This document shows positions 41,857 to 64,000 of a stretch of 64,000 nucleotides of DNA, in pieces. The DNA lies in assembly GCF_040436345.1 (NCBI RefSeq), contig NC_133230.1, positions 20,346,197 through 20,410,196 of the forward strand. Direction: 5' to 3'. The translations under genes and the position numbers were made by a program. The notes under the pieces are model-generated. The model saw only the letters and a program-made list of their open reading frames with translations, did no database searches and was not told the origin of the DNA. Each line of letters starts with the position of its first letter. Within the stretch, counting starts at the first letter, position 1. The DNA comes from Pagrus major (Eukaryota; Chordata; Actinopteri; Spariformes; Sparidae).

Positions 41857-44178
41857 ATGGACACCACGCAGTCACAGTCAGAACCTGAGGACGAAATGTC
41901 GTCTCAACAGGAGATTTCTCAAGATTTTAACACACATGGACATTCAGGCTCTCATCATAAAACATCTGGACAAGGTACAGCTGGCTTTAAAACTATCTAC
42001 TGCAGTTTCTGACCAATTTCTTACTTCTGTTACACCGCTATTTACTCTACTCTCTCTCAAACTAACGCAGTGTGATTTCAGGTCAATCAGTGACCTAGAA
42101 TTTTGTGAAACACACACAACAACATACTATAAAGGTTTTAAGTCAGGTGAACATTATCCAGGTCTGTTTACAGAGAAACGTTGGTCTACGTTTTCACAAC
42201 ACCGAGTGGTTATACTGAGTCTGGGCCTGCTGAATGCAGTTCTGCTGTTAACCGCTGCTGTCATTGGGATTTACTGTAAGTATAGTAGTGTTACAACTGA
42301 TAATCTAATGTACAATCTTTCCTCAGTAGAATCTGGATCAATTGACCTAAAACAATATCAAAATATGGATATGCAAGATTATATTTCCAATTGTAGAAAT
42401 TAATTGTATTCTACATTAATTGTTATTATTATTAATATATTTTATCAGTCAACATAAACTGTATGTGTATGTACATTAAGCAGTTGCCTTTTCAAAGCAG
42501 TTTCTTTTAATACGAGTGCGCATTTGACTCCTGTGATAGATTCAATGTGCATCTTGTCAGGCAACGAATGATTTGATGCAGCTGCAGACACTTTTAAGCA
42601 GCAAATGGATTCATGAGATTGGAAGTGGCTTAAGGAGAAAATAACCATTAAATTATCTAGTTTTACCACAATTCCTCTTTGTTATTATGAGTTTCTCTTC
42701 CTCAGGTGCCAAAGCCCAAAATGATTTCCTTCAGGGTCCCAATTCAGTTGCTACATCTCTCATCCTTGAGAAGAACTATCTCCGCAACCACAGCGGTATC
42801 AACAAAGCTAAATTGGAGGCCCAGACAGCACTGGTGAAAGAGCGTGCCAACCATATCCAACTAAAGATGCAAGTGAAGCAGCAGAAGGCCCTCACTGACA
42901 GCTTTCAGGGACAGATCGAGACACTTCAGGCACAGAGGGCAAATCTGCAGACGAATAAAACTACCTTAGGTAAGGCAGACTGTACAGTAAACCTGTACAA
43001 TTTATGTATTTGTTATTCCTCATAGTATATTTTAGAAATTATTTCAAAAGCTCATAAAAGATCAAGGATCACTTTTTTTTTGTACTTTTCCCAATCTCCT
43101 GTTGCAACAGAGGAAAACTGTGGCAGATGCCGACCAGGATGGATTGTCCTTAAATCATCCTGCTATTATTTTTCTTCTCGCGATGTGTCCAACTCCAAAA
43201 AGAACTGGTTGGACAGCAGAGCAGACTGTATAAAACAAGGAGGTGACCTGCTTGTGATTAATAACTTGGAAGAGCAGGTGGGTCAAAAAACAAATTAAAA
43301 AAAAATGTTTTAGCCTCACAGGAATTTTTAAGGTCACATGTCACAACAATACAGTCATCATCCACAGTCACAGCCCAAGGACAGCCATGGTTGCAAAAAC
43401 ACGGGCAGAGCTGATGCGGAAACACGTGGGTGGACCTTGTTCAGTCTTCTAAGAGCTAACCAATCAGAGCAGACAGGGGTATTTGGGTGGGGGGGGCCTT
43501 AAAGAGACACACTCAAACAAAGTGTTCAGACTGAGGATGAATAGAGGTGCTGCAGCGATTGACAGTATGAGAAAATTTTTTTATTTTTTGAACATTAAAG
43601 CATGTAAACATGTTCTAGTAGGCTGCCAAAACAAAAGTTTGTTGTGTTATATCCAGCCCCCTTGTTGAGAGTAGGAAGCTCAATGAGAAGAAACCTTTGA
43701 AGTCTATTTGTTCATACAGTACAAGAAACTTGAAAATGCCAAGTTGCTTTTCTCCTTTGCTTTCTTACAGCAATTCATGAATGACAACTTGCCAAAGCTG
43801 AGCTTTTCCATTTGGTGGCAGAACGGATATTGGATTGGCCTCACTGATGTTGTGATGCAGGGGACGTGGGTCTGGGTTAACAATAAGACTGAGGTGGAAA
43901 CAATGTAAGCAGTATTAGCTTACTGACTTTCAACACCTTTATATAGTTTGTGACATTATATATACATGACAAACCAATATAGTAATATAATATACTACAT
44001 TTTTTTAATGATTTTGTTTTGTTCAAGGTACTGGAGAACCGGACAGCCTAACCCTACTGGATCTCAGAGTGGGAACTGTGCTGCTTTCTATTACTATGCT
44101 GATAACGTAAAGACATGGTACAATGGAAACTGCCATGACCATCAATTTAACTGGATTTGCGAGATGGAGCCAAGCTAG
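41857..44178 (+). CDS. CTL6, type II membrane C-type lectin receptor, QPN type with altered calcium site
   Basis: Six coding exons: 41857-41974, 42174-42275, 42706-42969, 43111-43277, 43771-43904, 44028-44178; phases 1-1-1-0-2; 311 residues. Tail of 39 residues, Ser/Gln/Glu-rich and without tyrosine; membrane span about 52-73 (LGLLNAVLLLTAAVIGIYC), close to CTL1; stalk about 74-161; CRD starting NCGRCRPGW. WIGLTD and GTWVWVNN are kept, but the sugar triplet is QPN, the Glu before the next Cys is Gly-Asn (SGNC), and WND reads WYN. Three of the usual calcium-2 ligands are thus changed, so classical sugar binding is doubtful; a protein or atypical ligand is possible. Polyadenylation signal 44457-44462. 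Confidence 0.88.
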
Positions 44179-44670
44179 ACAAGAAACTTCCCATATGTAG
44201 TTATTTTAAAGTTTAACACTTTCTTCAGGTATATATGGAATGACAACAGGCACCTGTGTGCAGTGCTAGTATGCAGTAGACAATGCCTTTTTTCTCATTT
44301 TTGTTTAAGCAGAAAATAACTATTCGCAGTGTGAAAATGCCAAAAAATCACAAATTGATTAATTCCCCTGAGAGCCTATAACTGTAACTGAATAACCAAT
44401 CTTATAAAGCACATTATGTCCAGTTGTATGTGGAAAAAAATGTCATGCTTTGACGAAATAAAATTAAAGTGAAACCTAAAGAAAGCTTGACTGGTTTTGT
44501 GATCAGAAAATGACATTGCTCTTCAAATTACCGGCCTTCCCTGTAAATATTTAACTAATGAACCAGATTTTCTGTTTGTGATGTTACACACACCAACGCA
44601 CAGGGCAATGTCCTGACAAATAATCTCTCCTGGACAAATATGTCAGACTGCTCTCGTCTAAACAGTCAAA
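44179..44670 (+). other. CTL6 3' flank and CTL7 leader
   Basis: CTL6 3' untranslated region to about 44480, then roughly 190 bp before the CTL7 start codon. Nothing else seen. Confidence 0.5.
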
Positions 44671-47155
44671 ATGGAGGACGCAGAAAGTTCAGGTGGTACT
44701 TTTGATGGTGCATATAACAAACTGATTAGTCAAGAGGACTTCAGCGCAGATGACCATCCTCTCTACTCGAGCCAAGAGAAGCAACAAGGTATAGTGAATG
44801 AAAAGTGAATTAATTTGGGCGACATTGACAAGAATCTTTGTATGAATAATCTGTTCTTTGATACTGCTACCGGATTCTAAAATAGTACAGGAAATAGTAT
44901 TGGCAACTTCATTTATAAACATGTTTTGCTATAAGTTATTAAATGCATCTTTTTCATCGGTTTTATCGTCTGTAGAATATACAGATAAGGGACAAATTAA
45001 AGGAAAAAAAGTCTGAGTCTGAGTGCAGTCCCAGAACCATCTTCGCTCAGTGTTTTTTTTCATTTTTTTTTTACCTTTGTCAACCATTTGTTTTTTATTT
45101 GGTTAATATTGAACTATACTGCTATGTTTATGGCCTTGGTATTGATCCACCACTTCTCTGTGTAGTGTCCATGTCCATGGTGAGACCTGAATCCCGTTTG
45201 GATCATTACAAGCGGCTCACAGTCGGTCTCGCCGTGCTGGCTGTCATTCTACTGGCAGTCGATATTGGCCTGGGAGTCTACTGTAAGTTACAGTTAACCT
45301 ATAAAACACTCCTAGATTGACAATATTGTGAAAATGTTGTGGTGTTAGATATAAGGTGACATTACATGAACAATTAATAACATTCAATTTATTACTTTCA
45401 CATGTTTTATAATGTTTCAGCCACTGAATGAAAGGTTGAAAGTAAAGTTTGTCTTCCAACAAAAGCAAAGTCAGCAAGAGGTGCAGCCATTGAAAGTTTA
45501 AATGTAATTTAACAAGGGGTGGTATGTAACTAAGTACATCTACTTAAATACTGTACTTTAGTGCAAATTTGAGGTACTTAACTTGAGTATTGAAGGATTC
45601 AATTCAATTGTTCCTTTATGGGTAGAGAAAAGTGTCCGACTTCTTAAACTAAATAAACTATTTAAAAAAACATCTTAGATTAGCTTGGAAAATACTGACA
45701 GGGCACTGCATATTAAGTAAATTTCCTTGTGATACTTCAAGCTACATTTTGCTGATAATAGTTCCACTGAGGAAAGGTTTTGAATTCACAAGTTTTACTA
45801 GTAGTGAAGTATTTTCAGTGTGGTATTAAAGGGTGTTATTATTGTTTAGGCATAAAAAAAATCATCTTCCTCTTCTGATTAAAATTTAACTACATAGTGC
45901 ACCTTTAAATATAGCAAGTAAAGTAAATGTACTTTGTCACATTTCACATTTCTGACTGTATGTGATTGTATATGTGATGGAAAGTGTGTAAACAGGCATT
46001 TATGCTGCTAAAACTTAAAGTGAGACTCAACTACATCTTCACCACATACAGACAGAAAACTCACTGATGCGGACCGTACTGTAATGGACATCAGCGGTGA
46101 GGTGTCCAAATTGCAGGCTACATACAACACTGCAATCCAACGCAGGGATGAAGCCAAGAAACAGTTGGCACAAGAGATCAGTGAGCAGCAACTAACCAAG
46201 TGGGAGCTTGAACACGAGAAGAGAAGAACTAAAGACTACGAGAAGCAGACTGACAAAATTAGAATGGACATTGCAGCGTTGAAATCCCATATGCCAATGA
46301 TAAGTGAGAGTCGTTCTTTTTTTAATGATTTTATGTCTTATCAAGGTATAAATACATGATAATTGTGGCCTAACCGACAACACATCATGTCTCCGTTTTC
46401 TTTGGTTACAGAGGAGGGCTGCAGACACTGTTTACCAGGATGGACTTTCATGAACTCACTGTGTTACTACTTCGCCTTCTCTGAAGCTATTTCACGCAGA
46501 TCATGGCTGGAAGCCAGACAGTTCTGCACAAGACGAGGAGGCGACTTGGCAGTGGTAGACAGCAGAGAGAAACACGTAAGACTCGACATTTAGTCAACAT
46601 ATTTCCACACAAAAATCTGCATTTCCTTTCTTGTAACTCTTTTTGATAATGCTTAAGAATTTATTAGAGGTCAGTGACATTGAACCCCACAAAATAAATG
46701 GATATATACATGTTTGTGTGTGTCTGTGTTTGTGTGTTTCCGGTGTTGTCAGCTGGCAATAAGTGAATTGATAAATAATTATCAAGACCCTTCGAGAGCT
46801 ATAGGCCACAGTGGCTTCTGGATTGGATTGAGAGATGTGGAGGACGAAGGGATTTGGAAATGGCGGGATGGAACAAGACTGTCTGAAGGGTAACAGTTAT
46901 ATGTGTACATTCTGAAAAATGCAACAGTAATTAATCATTTGTTTAAAGATACAGTGACAAAGCAGTAATTATGGCTCAACAAAGTAACCTATCATTCATT
47001 TCAGGTACTGGAATGATGGAGAGCCCAACAACAGTGGCAATGAAGACTGTGCAGCTACATATCCCAGGAGCAACCCCTTTAAGTCCTGGAACGATGCTCC
47101 ATGTAGTCATGACCTGAAATGGATTTGCGAAATGGCACCAAGACTCACGAATTAA
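44671..47155 (+). CDS. CTL7, type II membrane C-type lectin receptor, second subfamily, EPN/WND, tyrosine motif in tail
   Basis: Six coding exons: 44671-44788, 45166-45282, 46052-46303, 46412-46575, 46753-46889, 47005-47155; phases 1-1-1-0-2; 312 residues. Tail of 39 residues containing [12 protein letters not shown], a YxxL-type motif of the kind used for endocytosis or hemITAM signalling. Membrane span about 57-78 with an aspartate ([15 protein letters not shown]), stalk about 79-162, CRD starting [12 protein letters not shown] marks: [25 protein letters not shown]...WICE; a full mannose-type calcium site. Closest to CTL5. Polyadenylation signals at 47357-47362 and 47361-47366. Whether the motif is phosphorylated cannot be told from sequence. 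Confidence 0.9.
45515..45910. repeat. Repeat fragments in CTL7 intron 2, including a miniature-element right end
   Basis: At 45520-45600 lies a fragment of the fish repeat seen at 39565-40040 (aagtacatctacttaaatactgtacttt). At 45840-45909 a block matches about 35115-35175 (tttaggcataaaa, tcttctgattaaaat) and ends ctacatagtgcacctttaa, the inverted partner of the left end at 34884. Confidence 0.55.
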
Positions 47156-47776
47156 AGTACATTTAAAAAAAAAAACATTTACTTCATGTCTAATTGTTTG
47201 AATGACAAATTGACTCTGCCTTAGAGGCTTTTACACATCATCCGATTTGTTCTTTTTATTGTCTGTTGGGACTACAAAACAGTCAGGAAGTTTGAAATAC
47301 AGAAAATACATCTGATTTACGAAATGAATTATAAAATGAGCAAATTATTCTCCTGCAATAAATAAAATATTTACCTTTACTATATACATATATTTTGTAT
47401 TTGCTATACAAATCTGCACATTAAGTTACCAGTTCATCAGGGAAACATACAGCTTCACATGAATTGTACATTCCTACATGTCATTTGTTGTGTGACATAG
47501 AGTCAGGTTTCTAAGTTCATCTAACAAAAGTCACAGACATACACAACACACAACAGAGATAATAAAACCGGTAGAGTTAACTTAACCACCGGAGCTAGTG
47601 TACCATTTGATAAACAAACACAAATCAAAACTAACAGCCATTTGTTGACTTCCATGTCTGAATAACCTACCGACCTTCCAGTATTTAAATGAACTAATGT
47701 TTTGAAGCAGTGCAGAGTCTTGGACACCTACGTTATTCTAACTGCCCCTTGTTTCCTCAGAATGCTGGTCAGATGC
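47156..47776. other. Convergent interval between CTL7 and TTC8
   Basis: 3' untranslated regions of CTL7 (plus) and TTC8 (minus). AT-rich; no other coding exon seen. This is the right edge of the lectin array. Confidence 0.5.
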
Positions 47777-50700
47777 TCACAGCACCGCAAAGTGCTGCCG
47801 AAGTTGCTTAAGAAGCTGTTGAGTGTCGACATGCTCGGGAAAGGAGTCCTCGGACTTCTGGGCCGCAGTGTAACTGCTCTGAAGATCTCCGATCTGAACA
47901 CAGATAAAACATCATGGAGATTATACTTTGTCTTTTTAACTACTGCTAATGTTCAGATTAATTAAATAGTAATAAATTACCTTTTCAGAGAGAATGGAGA
48001 GATTGAAGTGTGGCTCATACATATGAGGGGCCAGCGATGCAGCGGTCTGCAGGAAGGCTTTAGACTGGATCAAAGATAGGACAACCATTAATATCACAGA
48101 CAGTATAATATTTCATCAAAGTTTATCTGGATAAGAACTCTGCACTGTATTTCTTCATTTAGATTGGGGTTGCATCTGAGGAATGGATATCCGCTCAGAC
48201 ATCATCCTGACATCTTGTTAGATCAGTGGCAGTTAAACTGCTGTTAAAAATGTACTGGAGAATGTATATAAACAGCCTTCAGGGCATGATGCAGTGTTGC
48301 AATCAAACTAAAATAGCTCCCGTTACATTACTCTGGTGAGAAAATAACATCTATTTTTCATATTTTTTTGCAGCTAGGTGAGACTCAGGCCTGGGAGCAA
48401 GAACACAATCCATGCTGTTCTGGGATAACCCCATTTTCATACAACAGCCCTCATAATATTTTGTCTCACATCTTATTATCAATGCTTAAATAATTTAGCA
48501 CCCAGCTCTTGGTTGGTGCAATCGGTGGCTTATAGCTTGCTGGATTTATTGTGTGAGTGTAACCTTAAAATGAAGGAACATTTTCAAACAGTCACTACTG
48601 TGCTTGGTGTATATAAGAAATAGTCTTTGGTAACACAGACTACATTAAAATTTAATCATAATCTTGACATTTTAATGGTTCTTTAATAATAGGCTGTGTT
48701 ACATTTACACAAAGGGCTCCATTATGATCTCACACCTCATATTTTAACCGTGTACTAAAAGCTCTCTGACTCAAAGACACATCTTCACCTGTTCGACACG
48801 ACCTTTGCGCAGCTCCAGCACAGCCAGGTTGTTGTAGGCCTCAGCATGGTCATTATTAAAAGCCAAGGCAAGTTTAAAACACTGGTAGGCCAGTGTCAAG
48901 TCCCCTATGCCCTGTAAATATAAAACATATGCACTTTGTACCAACTTCTACTTGTATGTCGTAAGCATGTGAGCTCTACATGCTAAAAGTCAATATTCAA
49001 TTTATTTTATCAAATTATCAGACATTCTGGGATATTTTTTTAGGGATTGTGAACTCACCACAGCCACGTGTCCAATGTTGTACCACACATCCGCCTGCTC
49101 TTCATCATTGGCCACCAGGGCCAGAGCCCTCTCAAATGAGGACAGAGTCATGTCGTACTGCTGGGCGTAGAAGCAGCACAGGCCCAGGTTGTTGTACAGC
49201 TGGCAGTTATACACCCCCATCTGGAGGAGCCGTCTAGCAATGGGAGAAGCTTATTGAATCACAGATGGGATATAGCTTCTCATTACCTACACTGTAACAA
49301 TACAGTACATAAATTATTCATAAAAGCTTATCTGACCTGTAGAAGCGTAGGGCGATCTCAGGCTGATCGGTGTAGAAGTGATTGCTGCCTATACAGGCTA
49401 TGGCCTCCACATGAGTGTTGTCCTGCTTCAGGACATCTTTGTAGTACTCAGTGGCTGATGGAATGTTGTTCATCTCCTGTGACAGTATAACAGTGTAGAC
49501 AATACGTATGGTTTCCTTGCATCTGCAGTGAGAACTCAGTGGACTCTATAGTAGGGATCATAGTGACATACTGTACCTCATGTATGCGAGCGATTCCTGT
49601 TAGAAGGGTAACCTCACCGGGAAAGTGGTCTAGGCCTTGCTTGAAAAGGTTGAGTGCTGTTATTGGTTGATCCAGACGCTGATACACCTGAGGAAAAACC
49701 ACAAGCAAACATTTAGCTCATAGAAAGAATATTTTCCATTGCAAAACAACTTAGTTATGTGTTGTAATGCTGTGATATCAGTACCTTCGCAAGGTAGAGA
49801 TATGTATCCACCACCTCCTGGTGATTGAGAGCTGATCTAAACTGTTTTTCTGCTTCTCGATATAAGCCAAGTCTGCAACGTTCAGATGCATGAGTCATTA
49901 CATAGATTGTAAAAATGCAACTTCATTAAATATCAGTTTGTGTAGCTCAAACAATGTGGATGTTTGTGAGTTGCTTGCCTGTAGTAGCATTTCCCCAGCT
50001 GAACTTTCCACCACCAGTCTTTGAACTGAGCATGTTCAGTAGCTTGAGCAGCCAAATCTAAAGCCTGGACAAGAAATATGAAGTTTGTGTTACTTGAATG
50101 ACAGTCAACAATCTTACAATGTAATGCAAACCAGTTTGTTTTATAACTGATTTATACAACACTTACATTTTTCACATCGTTTTCATGATGGAAGATGAAC
50201 TCAAAAAGTGTCTGAGAAGGGACATTATAGTTATTTGACATGTGAGAAAAAAAAACAGTAATCTTGATTAATTTCTGCAAGTCACAGTCTCACCCTGGAT
50301 AAATCAGGCTTTTGGGAATACTTTGCCAAATTCAGTCTTGACAAGTTTATAAATGGTCCATCTGGATTGGTTAACATAGAGGCCTGGAGAAACAGTGAAA
50401 CAAGAGGTCATGGTTCATGGCTTTCTTCATTGTCTGTATGATTAAAAATAAACAGAAGCACTAATAGGTGAAAGGCATTGGTCTTACAACATTAATATCT
50501 AGTGGGGGAAATACTATGGACATGGATCAATGAAACACAAATATCACACTGGAAATAATTATTTAAAATGAAAGATAAGGAAGATTCTGTGTTTCAAATA
50601 AGTGCTCTAGTGAGAAAAGTATAGTTGCGTTTCAAACTTAGCTTCTCAATTCCTGCTGACTGACACTATTTTAGAAAAGTTTACTCACTGTTCCCAGGCG

Positions 50701-51899
50701 GATGAATCTCCCAGAAGCACTGGTGACAGGACGAGCAGTGCTAGCAGTGCGGGGAGTCTTGATGGCCTGCTCCATCGTCCCTGGGCGCCCTGACTGCGTG
50801 CTGGGCCTTACAAATCCTGTTATTGGACGCCCTGATTGTGTCATAGGCCTTTAATTCAGAAGGGAAAACTCTGATCAGGTGTTCCTTACTGTTACTTTGT
50901 TGAAAATATCATTAATGGCAAAAGTTTCAAGCCATTTTACAGGCAGTTGTGTGGTTGACAGTACCTGACAGCCTGTGTAGGACCTCCACCCTGACTTGTT
51001 CCAGGGAGCCTCAGTGATGTTCCAGGTCCTGGAAGAAAGTTAAGTCTCATCAACAGGACAAATTTAACCATTAAATTATTATTAGAATGAATGATCAATT
51101 TACTTAACTTTAAGGCACTGAGAAAAGTTGAAGCTTACGTGCAACTTGGGCAATAGAGCTCTCATCCAGCATCATCTCAGCAATCCCCTCCTGGTCGACT
51201 TCAACTTCATCTATGTATACCATCTCTGTAAGAGCACGGGTTTTTAAGCTCCATGCAGCCTGTGAGAGACATAATGTTTAGATCGTTAAAAGACCTCAGA
51301 TATAGAAGTACAGATGATACAGCTAGGACCTATGTCATCTATCCACATGAAAAAGGATGGAAAGGGATGAGGGGAGGAACAGACTGCAGTCACTGTTACC
51401 TCTGTGATAGGCAAGGAGGAATCCTTAAGACAGCATGCAGTGAGTTAGTGAGAGAAGACGAAGTTGAGGACAGAAGTAAATAAGCAGGGTAAAGGAAAAA
51501 TGAATAGGAGAGTGCAGAGGAAAATATCAATGAAAAGTGCAAACACTGCAATGTAATGACCATTAAATGACCCCATGTTTTAGCAAAACAGGATACATGC
51601 TGATTCAAAGACGTATCAGCAACTACAACGTTACCTAAATTAAATTATTATAAACTACAAGGACTCGACTAATCAGGATTATACAGCAGGGTCTACAGCT
51701 TTCCCTGTGCTAGCAAACAAGCAGGCTTTCCTTAATGGATAATCGCTAGCATGCTAGGCTAGCCCGGCTAACTACATCACAGTACCTGGTCGTACGGGTT
51801 GTCTTGTAATATTTTAGAGCAAATATCTGAACATTGTTGGAACTTTCGCCTCCTGAAATAGCTCCATGCCAGGAACAATGGGTCCATCGTCACCTCCAT
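47777..51899 (-). CDS. ttc8: TTC8 (BBS8), tetratricopeptide subunit of the BBSome
   Basis: Subunit of the BBSome, the coat complex that moves membrane proteins in cilia. There are 14 coding exons: 51786-51899, 51139-51259, 50965-51028, 50689-50848, 50294-50383, 50167-50211, 49979-50064, 49785-49872, 49577-49687, 49337-49476, 49059-49233, 48789-48911, 47981-48064, 47777-47893. They close in frame as 505 residues, the size of human isoforms lacking the short alternative exon. The start reads MEVTMDPLFLAWSYFRRRKF, like human. The low-complexity Gly/Pro/Thr linker (RPITGFVRPSTQSGRPGT) is followed by TPR repeats (for example NNLGLCCFYAQQYDMTLSSF, EAYNNLAVLELRKGRVEQ). The intron after the seventh exon has a GC donor (CTACAG|GCAAGC). 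All other introns are GT-AG. The alternative 10-residue exon 2A known in mammals is not evident. Confidence 0.96.

Positions 51900-64000
<12,101 letters not shown>

Overview
This is a nuclear window from a ray-finned fish, most likely a percomorph teleost. The reasons are compact vertebrate genes with clean GT-AG introns, abundant fish-type hAT, L2-like and miniature DNA elements, and vertebrate orthologues recognisable residue by residue. Exon limits were placed by hand from splice signals and reading phase. Every complete gene closes in frame across all its exons, which is the main internal check. Gene names come from remembered vertebrate proteins, not from a database search.

Layout. From 1 to 17.7 kb lies a conserved block seen on human 14q24: MLH3 (minus, 5' part only), ACYP1 (minus), ZC2HC1C (plus, apparently cut short by an L2-like LINE) and NEK9 (minus, 23 coding exons, 962 residues). 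From 20.1 to 47.2 kb lies a tandem array of seven intact genes for type II membrane C-type lectin receptors, all on the plus strand. There is also one wrecked copy and one first-exon relic. From 47.8 to 51.9 kb is TTC8/BBS8 (minus, 14 coding exons, 505 residues). EML5 starts head-to-head with it at 53.3 kb (plus; four coding exons in the window, continuing beyond it). TTC8 and EML5 are also neighbours on human 14q31, far from MLH3-NEK9. The lectin array therefore sits where two ancestral synteny blocks meet in this fish.

The lectin array (CTL1 to CTL7, my labels) is the accessory and most interesting part. All seven genes share one design: six coding exons (cytoplasmic tail, membrane span, coiled-coil stalk, then three exons for the carbohydrate-recognition domain, CRD) and one intron-phase series, 1-1-1-0-2. 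CTL2, CTL3 and CTL4 are recent duplicates with almost identical stalk exons, and CTL3 looks like a hybrid (5' end as in CTL4, 3' end as in CTL2). The sugar-binding triplets differ: EPN in CTL1, 2, 3, 5 and 7; QPD (galactose-type) in CTL4; QPN with other calcium ligands lost in CTL6. CTL5 and CTL7 form a second subfamily with an aspartate in the membrane span. CTL7 has a tyrosine motif (YNKL) in its tail that has become FNTL in CTL5. Together they look like an expanding innate-immune lectin receptor set.

Mobile DNA is dense in and around the array: two hAT elements with perfect 8-bp target duplications (one nested in a LINE), a probable solo LTR with a 5-bp duplication, TTAA-flanked miniature elements, and several fragments of common fish repeats. 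Housekeeping genes on both flanks are intact apart from ZC2HC1C.
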